Positions 1 through 29,995 of a stretch of 64,000 nucleotides of DNA are shown piece by piece. The notes below the pieces were generated by a model, which searched no databases, had not been told where the DNA came from, and saw nothing but the letters and a program-made list of their open reading frames with translations. This DNA comes from Norana najaformis. Taxonomy: Eukaryota; Annelida; Clitellata; Crassiclitellata; Hormogastridae. The stretch is taken from contig OZ029923.1 of NCBI GenBank assembly GCA_964023275.1, positions 3,031,545-3,095,544 of the forward strand, in the 5' to 3' direction. How positions within the stretch are numbered: position 1 is the first letter of the stretch; the number at the start of each line of letters is the position of its first letter. A program made the position numbers and the translations under genes.

Positions 1-212
1 CAACTTCACGAAAAGTAGAGACTCATGAACACTAGAGTAGATATAATAGATGATTATAATTGTCAGGGTGTTGAATTTATAAAGGTCGATAGCTTTACAC
101 CCCTTGCTCTGAAAACTGTGCCAATGTTCTTGGTCAACAGCATGTACAGAATTGTGGAAATGCCTCCTGAGAAGGTGTTGAAAGGTGTTAAATTAATGTC
201 TGATATTTTTAG

Positions 213-3200
213 AGCCATGTCGAGATAAGCACATGAGCTGTGGTTCGACCCCTGGTTGGCCTGCTTACACCTGCCTATATGTCGGTCACCATGAGTGGGA
301 TTTTGTCCTGAAGGAATGTCCGGCTATGTGTCAGAAGTGCAGTGAGATTCAGTTTCTTTTTCTTATTTATTTTAAAACTTTATAAATACGTGATTTTAAT
401 GGATAACGAAGTGAATACTCGATCCAGTATTACATACTATTTTTCGTGTGTTTTCCTTGTGTAAGCATGTAGAGGCAGACATAAATTCTAAAAATAATTA
501 AAATTTAAAAAATAAATAATAATAATTTCAAATATGTATTCAAATACTATTTATATAAATAATAACTAATAAGTTTAAAAAAATGATTGAGCAGCAAAAT
601 AATTATAGTCATATAATTAATTGCTTTAGGCTGTTTAGTCATGAAGCACAAGTTTCTCGGCTTGTATATAGTCAAGGTTGCCGATTGGATAGGGCGTTCA
701 GCATGTATGTAGGTCACGGTAGCCGATTGGATTGAGCGCTCGGCTTGTATGTAGGTCACGGTAGTTAATTGGATAGAGGGCTCGGTTTTAAGGCGGAGAG
801 TACGGGTTCAAGCCTCCCTAGAGACGGTTACTGTGTAGCGACCTTGAGCAAGTCCTTCACTCACAACTGCTCAGCGCCATAAATTGTAGCTTAGTCATTA
901 GATAGTGGCACTTAATAAATGCAGAACATTATTTTAAAAATAATCATATTTATTCAGTTTTCAACATAGAATAAAACCTATTTTGGCATTACATTTTTTG
1001 TCTATAAAGAAGAAAATCATTAGAGAGAATTTGTTTTCCATTAGGCATAAGTCGGATTTGTGTACGCAATTGTAATAGACTGTTTTGTTTGAACAGCAAT
1101 TTCAACTAATCTCCCAGAGTGCGAGATGAATCCTTGTGATCCACGAAATTGCCACAATGGCGCCATCTTTGATCAGGAATTATGTCGTTGTATATGCCCC
1201 AAAGAATATACTGGCGAGTACTGCAGGTGTAAGTATCCTCCTCACAAGAGTTGTTAATCTGTGGATTATATTATTATGTTAATGAAGAAGGTTGAAAATT
1301 TATTGATTACATTAAGCAGTTATATTTAATCATACTTCTGACAAAACCTAGTCAAAAGAAATCTCACAATTTGCTGTGGCATTAGTATTTGCTCTAAGCT
1401 GCATAGTTTTGTAGCTTTGAACGCCGTGACACTATTGCATTCTCGTCCGCAAAAATCTCTCTTGAAAAAAATCTTTTTTCAAGTTCAGAAACCCACACAA
1501 TGAAATTTCGGATATGAGGGAGCATTGTGTAGCACCCATATTTAGCATGTATGCCAGTATATATAGCTGTGCATATGCAAGTATACATAGCTAGGCCTAA
1601 ACATAAGTATACGTAGATATATAGCATTTTTTCTTTATCTTGCTTATACTGTTTTTATTCAGTGCTTCAGTCAGAGCATCGAATTGGGGCCATTCTAAGA
1701 ATTGAAGGACCAATTCACAAAGTAAGAAGTGCTATGTTCTGCAATGTAGTTGTAAATGTAACTGTGAATATCCTAAATTTCTCAGTGCCACACAAGAAAG
1801 ACAGACAGACACAGACATATACATACATACATGCATACATACAAACAGACAGACAGACAGAGAGGCGACTGTGCTAAGTCTGAACTTGAATGAAGCATGT
1901 ATTTATTTTATTTTACTTTAATTTGTTTATTAAAAGTACTTATAACACGTGCAATGTCAGTACACCTGAATCTGAGGATTTTTATCTATGGATTATTATA
2001 ACTGTAATTGGAAATTTACAGAGCACCACTTCAAGAGAAACTCATCAGAGTCACTCTCAACCTCACGACACAAACCACAACATTGACAGCTGGTTTGTAA
2101 ACTGTGCAAAAACAAACATATTTAGAAAACCATTTTCTGTATTTACTGGGAAAATGTGTGTGCTAGGATGTACATATCTTGACTTTTAGTGGACAGTCAT
2201 CTGGAAGAACCTCTTGTTACCACTAACAAGGAGCATCAATACCTTCTGTAACAACATCATTAACAACGCGTTGTGCTGTGGTACATCAGAGTCACACATT
2301 TTAATGCAAGTTACAGAGACTTTGTGTTATTTTTTGCCGTGTAATTCTCACATTGCTTGCTCAATTAACTGGATCTGCTGAGTGAGGCGAAGTCCTCCGG
2401 CTAGCAGTTATAACTTAGTACTGTGCGTGCATTTCTTAAATTTACATTTAAGATTGTTTTGTAAGATTGATTTAAGCTTCCCAATTCTCTCAGCTTAAAC
2501 ACAATGCACCTGTCGCAAGCTAGTCGCAAAGTCAGAGTTCAGAAATGTCAACACAATGACTTTTTACGCGTTTCTTCTTCTCAACTGTGCCAACTCCAAC
2601 CGCCCTAACTCGAGTCTCCCTCTAGACTGTCAACCTGCCCCTTGTATATCAAATTTAGTAAGTAAGTGGGACCTGCCCGCCCCTTGGTCCTGACAGCACC
2701 CTAAAAGCTCCTCTGCCTTCACCGTCTGGTATTCTGGCAACTGGACTTAGTTCTTGGACATCCCCACTGACTTGACGTACTGCTCGTGGTTATGGTGCAA
2801 GCCCTGTGCTTGGCTTTTAAGTAGTGCTTTAGAAATTTAGAGTTTACGATTACGTTTACGGTTTTGGATGAAGTTGGTTAAGTGGCATTGTATGACAAAA
2901 AGATACTCAAATTTTATCAGTTAAACATTTTAAAAATAAAGTATGACTTTTTCACTTTCAAGAATGCTGTGTTGGTACGTGCAGGTTTTATTCGGTTAAT
3001 TTACTGATGCAGCGGTATTCAAGTGTGTTTTTTAATGCTGTTTCCAGATCGAATACCAGTCAGTACGTAACAGAATTCAACATTATGTATGGCACCGACT
3101 ATCCCATTCTAGATCCACTGAACCGCAAGATCTATCGTCTGTTAATATATGCTACATACTGGCCTGATAATACTCTGTGCCAAACTTCAGAGAACATGGG

Positions 3201-3885
3201 TAACAGTCGTTCTTTTGCATCGTATTTCTTTTGCATTGCATTTCTGAAAACACTCCTTTTCCTCAAAACCTATCCCGATTCTTTCTCTTCCCCTTATCTC
3301 TCTTTCTACCCACTGCCAAACACCATTCTCCATAACCATCTGACTGTCTGCCTGCCTGACGCTTGGATCTTGACCTGGAACAGAACCCTTCTGCCTATCA
3401 ATTTTTGTTTTGACTAAGCACCTGTGAATAAACTGGTTCCCGTGACTTGGCTTTCGTTTGGTGCTGTAGAAATCTCAAGCTTACGGTTACAATTACGATT
3501 CTTTTGCATTTTATGCACATAATACTCAGACTTGTATTTTGTAGAAATATATTGTATGAGAATTATTACAAAATTGAGTTAAATACTGATAACTTTATTA
3601 TCTGTTTTGTGTGTTCCAGAGATGGTTCCACAGGAAGTGATTCTCAGCACGCTGAAGGTCTACGAGACACTAATTTCACGGGTTGTTCAAACGAACTGTG
3701 CAGAATGCAAGTATTTAGATATTCAGCCAAGTCACACGATGCAGCCAGTGCTGTCAAGCACAGCTACCGACTTGATGTTTAGTAATTGTAAAATAGCACT
3801 TGTGCTCATGGTACTGTGCTCGATTTCAGCAGTTTTTCTTATTCCTTTTGGTAAAAAGTTTACGTTTGACTCGGCAAGCTATTGA
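213..3885 (+). CDS. ShKT + EGF-like membrane/secreted protein, 3' part (5' end outside window)
   Basis: Exons 213-341, 1118-1226, 3048-3199 and 3620-3885 have standard splice sites and matching phases (1/1, 1/2, 2/1, 1/stop). Exon 1 holds a ShKT module with six cysteines, starting CRDKHMSC and ending ECPAMCQKC, the typical CxxxCxxC end. Exon 2 is an EGF-like module from CEMNPC to GEYC. Exon 3 is not a domain I recognise. The last exon ends in a hydrophobic stretch (about CKIALVLMVLCSISAVFLIP) followed by a short tail to TGA, so a C-terminal membrane anchor or GPI signal is likely. ShKT modules are common in secreted metazoan proteins, including CAP-family proteins and astacin proteases, and can block potassium channels in some contexts; no such role is claimed here. 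The catalytic or N-terminal domain would lie left of position 1, so the family stays open. An open reading frame at 25-228 overlaps exon 1 in another frame and is not part of the model. Confidence 0.72.
664..935 (+). repeat. tRNA-derived SINE S1 with three A-box heads
   Basis: Three head units at 42-base spacing (GCCGATTGGAT-like, each with TGTATGTAGGTCACGG between) precede one B box (GGGTTCAAGCC) and the body (CTTGAGCAAGTCCTTCACTCAC) ending GTGGCACTTAATAAATGCAG plus a TTATT tail. Confidence 0.85.
1797..1862. repeat. CAGA/CATA microsatellite
   Basis: Short tandem runs of ACAG and ACAT in an intron of the ShKT/EGF gene; open frames across it are not coding. Confidence 0.8.
2570..2860 (+). repeat. 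Retroposon family C, diverged copy
   Basis: Shares the family layout: GACCTGCCCGCC..., TGCTCGTGG, GTGCTTGGCTTTTAAGTAGTGCTTTAGAAATTT, then a short TTACGATTACG tail. A closer relative of this variant is at 33345-33565. Confidence 0.55.
3285..3505 (+). repeat. Retroposon family C
   Basis: Contains CTGTCTGCCTGCCTGACG, TCTTGACCTGGAAC, GTGAATAAACTGGTTCCCG, TTGGTGCTGTAGAAATCTC and an ATTACG-type tail. It lies in the intron just before the last exon of the ShKT/EGF gene. Confidence 0.8.
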
Positions 3886-4218
3886 TTTTCTGCACTATCA
3901 CAATGTAGGCCTACTTGGGATAAAAACTGCAAGTTATGTGAAATTGGCTCACAGGCATCGGAAATGCATATCGTTGGTCTTGCCCTGCTTACTGAAGTTT
4001 TGTTACAGTATATGTCCGATTAACTTTCTGTCTAAATGCTATTGGAAACGAATGTTGCATATTTGTGTTAGGTTTAATTAAGCTAGGAAGAAAAAAATAC
4101 TTGAAGTAGCACAGAAGGAAAAAAATTGCCCAATATGTTTTAGGAAAGTAAAGAGTGATATATCACTAATAATTACACATTTTAATTCCAACTCAAAAGC
4201 AGCCGATGTCACATGTAA

Positions 4219-4232
4219 AATAAAACAATAAA
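4219..4232 (+). terminator. Candidate poly(A) signals of the ShKT/EGF gene
   Basis: Two AATAAA hexamers (4219-4224 and 4227-4232) lie about 335 bases after the stop at 3885 and before the convergent heat-shock gene. Position and sequence fit cleavage signals; no transcript evidence is available. Confidence 0.4.
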
Positions 4233-4388
4233 ACAAGTTATCTACGGACAGTTCCGATCTACTGAATACCGTTAACTTCTTCGTAAGCTTTACACAGTTC
4301 AACAGTTAGCGACAACTCATCGCACGACCCTTAAAATTATTTTAAATAATCGTTTTAAGATTTAGACGCTCGACTTTCAATGTAATCA

Positions 4389-4394
4389 TTTAAT
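4389..4394 (-). terminator. Candidate poly(A) signal of the small heat-shock gene
   Basis: ATTAAA on the minus strand, about 100 bases after the stop codon of the small heat-shock gene. It is the nearest canonical variant; an exact AATAAA is not seen close by. Confidence 0.35.
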
Positions 4395-4495
4395 TAAGCT
4401 CAAATTAGTCAAGAGAGATGCACTAGTTCCGGAGGTTAGCATTTTTAAGGAACCCGAGCTCAGGTTTCCTGCAATGTATCAAGAATTTGTTCAGT

Positions 4496-6113
4496 CTACT
4501 TGGAAGCTGGAGATGGTGCCGACTCGACGTCCATCCTCTCGATAGGGATCACACGTTCTGTGGGCAGTGCCTGCGTCTTTTTTGGTGCCTTGATCGACAG
4601 GACTCCATCAGCGGACAGCGTGGACTTGACAGTGTTGGGATCGACGTCGTTTGGAAGGACATAGGTGCGTTTGAATTCTCTCTGAATAAAGCCATGCTCG
4701 TCCTGTTTTTCTTCGTGCCTGCCATGGATCATGACGCGGTTGTCGGACGTTTTAATCGTTAGTTCTTCGGGTGCAAAGTGACTCACATCCAGGTTGACGT
4801 GGAATTCCGTGTCGGTGTTTTGAACCTGTTTTGAAACAAATAAAACTTTGCATTAGAGATTATGTTGTTTTCAACTGATCTATTTTGAGTAGCTGGTATA
4901 GCATTCATTTTCATCAGTCTTGTTTGCATCAGCCACAATGCTACAGTCCATAATCGTAATCCAGAGATTTCTACAGCATCCAACGAAAACCACATCATGG
5001 GGACCAGCTTATTCACAGGCGCTCGGTCAAAACAAAAATCGACAGGCAAAAGGGTTCAGTTCCAGATCAAGAGCCAAGTCAGGCAGAGAGACAGAATAGC
5101 AGCTACAGTTGGTGTTTGGTATTAGAGCTGAAAGAGGAACAAGAGAAAGGGTGTCAGGATAGGATACAGTTAGACAAGTATGCTTGAATGCACCTGCACT
5201 TGACATTTACAGACTTTCGTACAGCACCTGACCATCCACTTCCTGTTAACTGGGAAAGCCAATGATCTACATCTTGGACCCTGCATAAAAAAGGTACAAA
5301 GTTCAAGTTTCAAAGTCTGGGTGCCTCAGAGAAATTTCTCTTGAAGATGCTCTATATAAATTTGTAATTACAATTCAATGTTTCATAGTTCACACCACTA
5401 TGGGTTTTCCTAAACAGATACACTCACATCATAGAATGGACTTCCATGTTCACTTAAGGTCAGATAAGGTCAACCATGATAAGTCTAATGGACCTCTTTG
5501 CGAGTGCAGGAGCCACAAAAGCTTAAAAAATTTAATTGGTTACCAGGTACTATAAACAATTTTCAGTATCACAATAATGCACAAGTGAAAGACCTACACA
5601 CCACTTCATGATGACCACCCTGTGCGGACGAGGGGTTCGATACCTGCAGAAAACTTTACGGGTCTATGACAGTAAGCCCCCTAACAATTTGGGAGTCTGG
5701 GGAGCATTGCAAGCTTCCAAGCGGGGTCCAGGGCACAAACCCAGAAGCCAATGCATTTAGTATGAAAAGCACATTTGGGCCTACATGTTTGTGCAACTTT
5801 TTTGCCAGACGTCCGGGTATATGTACGGCGTTATTTTATTTTAAGTAACGCAAGTGGAATTATGTCGAAACAAACTTACCTCGCTCATCCCAGATGCCTG
5901 TTGCGCCGGTTGGCGACGCGGTCTGACCACAAGCCCTCTCCACATCTGCGGTGGGAACAGGTCTTCGTCTAGAAGACCCAGTCCGAAATGTTGGTCCAAG
6001 AGACGACTTGGAAGGGCGAGCTCACTGTTCCAGGGATCGCTCCACAGATCCCAAGGACCGGATAACTGCCTGCGAAACATCGGACGATCAAAGGGTACAA
6101 GACGACCCGCCAT
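4496..6113 (-). CDS. Small heat-shock protein (alpha-crystallin family)
   Basis: Two exons, 6113-5880 and 4825-4496, joined in phase 0, give 187 aa. Exon 1 (78 aa) is a typical variable N-terminus rich in Trp, Phe, Pro and Arg (MAGRLVPFDRPMFRRQ and further WDLW and PPQMWRG). Exon 2 starts VQNTDTEFHVNLDVSHFAPEE, which opens the alpha-crystallin domain, and runs through FIQREFKRTYVLP and SADGVLSIKAPKK, the conserved end of that domain. The C-terminal tail has VIPIER, an I-x-I motif used to hold sHSP oligomers together. The family consists of ATP-independent chaperones that bind unfolding proteins in the cytosol. The start ATG at 6113 follows a short leader below a heat-shock promoter. The intron (4826-5879) carries a retroposon of the ATTACG-tailed family. 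The protein resembles the HSPB/HSP27 group; no orthology to one vertebrate paralogue is claimed. Confidence 0.93.
4945..5160 (-). repeat. Retroposon family C in sHSP intron
   Basis: Reverse orientation copy: tail complement (ATAATCGTAATC), ACCAGCTTATTCACAGGCGC, CAAAAGGGTTCAGTTCC, then CAGGCAGAGAGAC. Confidence 0.8.
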
Positions 6114-6251
6114 CTTTTTCCGCTTCTTCTGTGTTCCGAGGCAAAGAAATTCTAGAGATTCCTGCTGTTGATAGCTCTTTATGTCTTCTGACTCCTCTGC
6201 TCTGCGCGTTCTGCCAGTGTGTTTATGTTGTTTTGGCGCAAGCGTTTCCCC

Positions 6252-6327
6252 TTATATAGACTGCAGCAGCCGCGGCGTCTAGACATCTCTAGAACATTCC
6301 TCATTTCACGTGTTTTCTAGAACGTGC
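6252..6327 (-). promoter_or_regulatory. Heat-shock promoter: TATA box and two HSEs
   Basis: On the minus strand a TATATAAG box lies at 6252-6259, about 140 bases upstream of the start codon. Two heat-shock elements follow further upstream: 6287-6299 (CTCtaGAAcaTTC) and 6315-6327 (TTCtaGAAcgTGC), each one mismatch from the TTCnnGAAnnTTC consensus for HSF1 trimers. Spacing of 30 to 70 bases above the TATA box is typical of inducible heat-shock genes. The layout predicts stress-induced transcription. Confidence 0.8.
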
Positions 6328-9080
6328 TGGATCACGGGGCTCCATTTAGGCCAGCCTTTCGACAGCTCGTGTTGGTAACACGCTGAATCATCACCGTACG
6401 GCTTGGACATTATTTACGCAGGATGCCGGCTTGCATTATATTAAATGCGATGTAAGGATGTGGACCCACATGTGTCGTTACAACGATTTTGTGTATTAAT
6501 TTGACTTGTATGGCCGGCAGATGAACGGAAAGCGTATAACTCGCTGATGTCTATTAATAAATAAATAGAGATCACTGATATAACCTAAAATATCACGACT
6601 TCAAATAAACCACCGCTCTAATAACTACTTGTGTTCATATAATTCTATACAGAGAAGTTAAAATAACTAATGCGATCATTTGTGTTTGGTGTGGGACGGT
6701 ATCAGCGCGCATGCCTAGAATTGCGCACCCACATGGAGCCTCATGCAAATACGCCATGCAATACACTACTTATAGTGCGGTGTTTGTTACAATAGACGCA
6801 TGCGCCAGAATACGAAAGTAGGTCAAGTAAATAAATATATGCGGAAGTAGGCCTCATGTGCAGTACATGAGGCTGCGGTGGCCTATATTTTGGCGCACGG
6901 ATATTAGGATGTAGCCAGGGAGTAGGAAAGGAGATTTTTGTGTCTCTGTGGGATAGTGCTAATGGGAAATTGACGCGTGCGGGCTGACTAATTATTGGTG
7001 ATTTATTCCGGTCAAGACTTACTGTATTGTAATCGAAATCTCGAGACTACGATTACGATACGGGTAGGTCGTATGTGGACCTGGACAGTTTAGCGTTTGC
7101 CGAGACGGTGCCGTGGCAAAATTAATGAGTAATTAGCATATTGATCTTCTTAGTTGTTGTTGCGGGTGTACATACGAGACAGTGGACCGGAGAAGCTTAG
7201 ACGATCGAAAGCTGATTAAAGATTCATGAAACCCAAACTCCATTCTGGGCCAATAAAAATAGCAAAAGGGTTATAAATCGGACCCTCGCAGGCTCGTATT
7301 AGAGGAAATGCCGCAGAAACATTGAATTGGTGACATGGAGGCTCATGCAGGCGGCTGGATCATGTTGAGCGTTATCACCAGTTAGTGAATGCAACTGTAC
7401 ACGTTTTTCTGTAGCGACCATATGGCCTCGACCCTGCTTATTTTTCAGTGAATTTATCGGGTGGGATCCTTAACCACTGCTGCCCGTCCGAATGAGCGCC
7501 ACGTCACTTAAGATCTCCGTGCTAACTGATTATTAAACTCTTTCATAATGAGCCACGACCGGGACTCGAAACCGGCATCTTCACTCTCGGAGTTGCCATA
7601 GTTGTACTAACTGTTTATATAAGAGGTCAGTGTGAACTACATTGAAGCCGGTTCTTTGGGAATGTTTTCCTTACATGATCATGCATTTCAAACTTCTATA
7701 ATTTAATAAACTGAAATTCAAACTATCCTACCCTGCTCTTGCTACTGTAATAACTTATGCAGCTGGCACCAAAACTGACCAAACAACCTGTATGTTGTGG
7801 TATTGATTTGCTAAAGCAAGGACGAATAAGACGGTAAACTTTATGCAGCTTTGTACAACTCTGCGAAATTCGGAAATTTACACTTGCATTAAATCTCGAG
7901 GTAAATGTAAATTTTTATTAGTGAGCGTGAGTGTATAAAACACTGACAAACTTACTTTATACTAAGCTTTGTCGAAAAGTTGTAACCTTGTAAAACAAGG
8001 CGAAATAAATGATCCCTGACATGATGATGAGCTGGACATAAGCTGGTTCAGTGAAAACATGAGCCTTTATTAATTTTTCAAAACAATGATTAAATCGTTT
8101 TTACGTTTTATTAGTAGGGAATCATTAAACGCCAAAGAACCACTAGATTCTAACACTATTACCGAAGAAGTTGGTAGATTATTTACATACTTATTTTAAA
8201 ATACGCTGTACGTTGGTCATTCCTTGTTTTATTGACGTCAACACCCGGTATCTAAAGCCTTGCTGTTTGCGTGACAAATAGTGATATATTTAATGGGAAG
8301 CTGTTAGGAAATTGACGACGACCCTTCGGATGTTTTGATAAAGTATATGTGAAATAGTATGATCGTGACCGAGACAGAACTAGAAGAACGATTGACAAAA
8401 CACGCCTTTGAAAATCTATTTCTTTTTTGGTACAACGAGGTTTGAGGAATTATGAGAACGGTATAATCTACAAGAAATCGAGCGAATGGTAAGAATACTG
8501 GATTTTGAAGACAAGTAGAACAGTGTTAATCTGAAAGGAACCATTGGCTGAGAGCCAATAGAGAATCTCCTTGTCTAAAGTTTTAGTTCTGTGGTAAGAG
8601 ATTCAGTCTGATGTGAATTGATAAGTTCAGGATTAAGCAAATGAGACACTGACCTATAGTATAATCCAGTTCAGAATTATGATTACCATATAACCCACAA
8701 GGAAATGTTGTCAAGTTGTTGGATCGCTGTTTTGTCGTTTATGCGTCAGCTGAAGGATCCTTCAAATCCCAGGATCGTCCCTTTGAACACAGTTATTGGC
8801 AGAGACATGGAATAAATGAGCAGTTACCTTACTAGACAGCTTATTTTAAAATACCTGGCCAATCACTGCCACAAAGTAATATAGGTCAATGCTTACACAC
8901 ATTAAACATGCAAGCCAGCAGCTAACTGGCAAAAACACATGCTTTACCTTTGGTAATTGAATTTTGTAACTGACTTTAAAAGGGCGCTACATAAATGAAC
9001 ATATGCAATACGTTACATTGCAAGTATCAAATTTTACAATGCATTAGACAAACGACGAGATGCAATTGCTTGTTTTCTAG
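6328..9080. other. Spacer between the divergent heat-shock and ATPase genes
   Basis: No exon recognised. The 5' untranslated exon(s) and promoter of the ATPase gene should lie here but I cannot place them. An octamer-like ATGCAAAT occurs near 6743. A SINE lies at about 7400-7620. The rest is unremarkable AT-rich DNA with no long open frame. Confidence 0.6.
7400..7620 (-). repeat. SINE family S4, minus orientation
   Basis: Contains the family body (CTCGACCCTGCT, GAATTTATCGGGTGGGATCC, CGTCCGAATGAGCGCCACG) and, on the minus strand, a B-box-like GGTTTCGAGTCCCGG, suggesting a tRNA-derived head. Related copies lie at about 31120, 32100, 37960 and 45590. Confidence 0.65.
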
Positions 9081-9095
9081 GAAAAGGTCGGTGCA

Positions 9096-27236
<18,141 letters not shown>

Positions 27237-28084
27237 AATTTATTTTCTCAATGTGAACACAGACTGAGATTTCTTTCGGGTCTTTGCTGTTCTTGTGCGT
27301 GTGTGTGACTGACATTTGACTCGTCCTACGGCTAGACAATTCACTGAATCAAAAGATGCCAGATTTCAGACAAAAGGTTATATTTTAGCTATAACATCTA
27401 AAGATGACTCAACAAGTAAGAAAACTGATTGCTGAAAGTTCTGGCGGCAGTTAGCCGTAGGGGGCAGAGACATGGGGCTATGTTTGGGGAGTAATACCAT
27501 TTGATCGTGTGTACTTTCAGCTGGCTGTAACACTGGAGTTAAATTGATTTGTGTCCAGGGAGGGGAATGCGTTTTTGTCTTCTTCGCTTAGCAAGTTGAC
27601 GACTGGAGGTTGTGGTGGCCTTGGCTTAGACTATTTCTGTTTCATCGAGTTATGTCTGCTCTCAGTTTGACGCACATAGCAGAATCAATTTGACTGCTTG
27701 AGTTTCTGCTGTCGAAGCAGATGGACGCAAGAGTGTTCTCTTCGTTAAGTCATCTCACAGTATAAAAATATTTTCACCTGTTTTCCTGCACTGATCCAAA
27801 ATAATTTATTTGCAGTGAAATGAAATTGTACAAATTTATAAAAATTCTGTGTATTTTTCAGCCAATTTCAGCAAGAGATGTCACCATCTCAAGCAGTTGT
27901 GTAACTGTCTAGATATTTTCTTCCTTTGCAGTTTGAGTGTTTCCAGTGGTGTTTTTGTTGCCTTGTCGTTCTGTTTGACTGCTATAAAGTATTTATTAAC
28001 TGCCACATTCCTTTTTAAATGTTGAACGGTTTTGCGTGTATAATCGAGATAAAGAAAATACTCGGCGTTTATTTGTGCATCGTT

Positions 28085-28560
28085 AGTAGGATTAGGAATT
28101 TTCTGTAATTGTTTCTTGCATACAGACACCCTTCGACTGCGATTAGAAACTCCTTGCATAAACGTGGAAACAAATTTAATGGAATTACTCAGAGGTATTC
28201 TCTATTTCAACCCCACATTCTGGCTTATCCTGTACATTGTCAGTAGGATTAGGAATTTTCTTTAATGCTTTCTTGCACACGGACACGCTTATTGCACGCT
28301 TTGACTGCGATTAGAAACAACTTGTGTAAACGTTGAAACGAATTTAATGGAATTACTCAGAAGTATTCTCTATTTCAGCCCCACATTCTGGCTTATCCTG
28401 TACGTCATCAGTAGGATTAGGAATTTTCTTTAATTCTTTCTTGCACACGGACACGCTTTGCGATTAGAAACTCCTTGCGTAATTGTGGAAACAAATTTAA
28501 TGGAATTACTCAGAGGTATCCTTTATCTCAGCCCCACGTTCTGGGACAGGCTGTCATCTG
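28085..28560. repeat. About 160-bp tandem repeat, three copies
   Basis: Each copy has TAGGATTAGGAATTTTCT, TGCGATTAGAAACTCCTTGC-like and AATGGAATTACTCAGAGGTAT, with block-wise length changes between copies. Confidence 0.9.
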
Positions 28561-29539
28561 TGACCTGTGACATGAACTTCTTGTCCTTCTGCTTATATAA
28601 GCTGATATTTTGGAGCAGTGCTTTCAAGAGGGTCTCATAAGTCACTGAGTAAATGTCTGTGCGTGGCAACATATGTGGAACATTTGGTTAATTTCAGCAA
28701 GCAAATACAGGTCCATGCACTGAGCCTTTACGAAAGTCTCCTGTTCCTGCTTTGCTGTTGTGAGCTTCCATGTATTTGGTTTTCTTTCGGTGTTCTCATC
28801 AAGATTTAGGTAATTTCGTTCGTGTTGCCTGACTTTGTTTGCACAAATCTACTCGAGTTGAGCATTGGCTGTTTTGCTTAAGTTTGAGCTTCGAAATTTT
28901 GCACATGGAGGTGACATCTGGTCGACTTAGTAAAGTTTTGGTTGTCAGTGTCACAAGTCCATGCAGGTCCTGTGAATTGGGAGTTTTTATGAGTTGTATT
29001 TGTTAAAAATATCCAAGACTTTCTGAAGAAAATGTGTGGTTATAAACGTCATCAGGTTGGTAAGGTTCAAGTGGTCATGTGTTGAGTCTTTGCCGACATG
29101 CTTGTGGTTTTCTGGCGGGCAAATTATGCATTTGCATGGGTCTCCCACTGACAGGAGGCCCTGACTGGCATCAGGTTTTTTCTGCATTGACTAAATCCTA
29201 CGTAGAATTCTTTGTATCAGCTGTATGTTCGTAGGAACAAATCTTTAGTTTTCATTTTAAATAAGCACTGTGACCATCTTGCACAATTGAAAAGTCAGAA
29301 ATTCAACGAGCTGCTTTTACTTAGTTTTAAATTTGTAACAAAAGATTGTCTTGTGTAGAAGAACAGTTGCTTATGCTGATCCGGAGAGGAAGCCATAGAT
29401 ATGAAGCGTAAGCAATTTCACTTTCCCAGAGGAAGCCACGGGTATGAAGATTCAGCGATGTCACTTTCGTAACCTCGTCATATCAACGCAAGTGGCCTCG
29501 TCCGCTTCTTATTGACTGTAATCGTACTCATTGCAGCCG

Positions 29540-29665
29540 AGTTGGCTAGGGTGCACAAGTGGAGCCGAAATCTCAAAACAAATTTCTGCTATGGCGGGAT
29601 TTGAACCCTCGACCCTCTGATTGACAGTCCAACACACCAACCACTAGACTATTTTGCTCCACTTT
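29540..29665 (-). repeat. tRNA-derived SINE S3 head (tRNA-Asp-like)
   Basis: Minus strand: AGTCTAGTGGTTGGTGTG (A box) and GAGGGTTCAAATCCCGCC (B box and T arm). Acceptor arms do not pair, so it is not a tRNA gene. Confidence 0.75.
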
Positions 29666-29894
29666 GTATAGGATTTTAATAAATCGTGTTGTCTTGTATA
29701 GAATTGTCATAAATCGTTTGTTTTCATGGAACTTACTAGTGCAGAAAATTTAACTATCTTGACTGTGCTGTTGAGCGAAAGCTCTGTGTAAAGTGTAGAG
29801 CATAGTATTAGTGCATGCATAGTGTTTGCAGATAATTGATGACTTTGTTGCAAGGTCCATAAGAATTCAACCAAAGCCTAACTGAACCATTAAG

Positions 29895-29995
29895 CGTATT
29901 GATTTTGTTTTGATTGAGCGCCTATGAATAAGCTGATCCCATGACGTGGCTTTCGTTGGGCGCTGTAGAAATCTCGGAGTTACAATTACAACTGA
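29895..29995 (+). repeat. Retroposon family C, 3' fragment
   Basis: GATTGAGCGCCTATGAATAAGC, GGGCGCTGTAGAAATCTCGG and a short ATTACA tail. Confidence 0.75.

Noticed and set aside
25-228. Open frame of 67 codons at the left edge
   Set aside because: It overlaps the ShKT exon (213-341) in a different frame and has no domain; the ShKT exon has six ordered cysteines and clean splice sites.
5165-5290. Possible second 5S rRNA-like fragment
   Set aside because: Only short, scattered similarity; not enough to call.
28618-28809. Frame with LYESLLFLL as the last SPCA exon
   Set aside because: Phase does not match exon 22, and the exon at 27100-27236 fits phase, sequence and stop.
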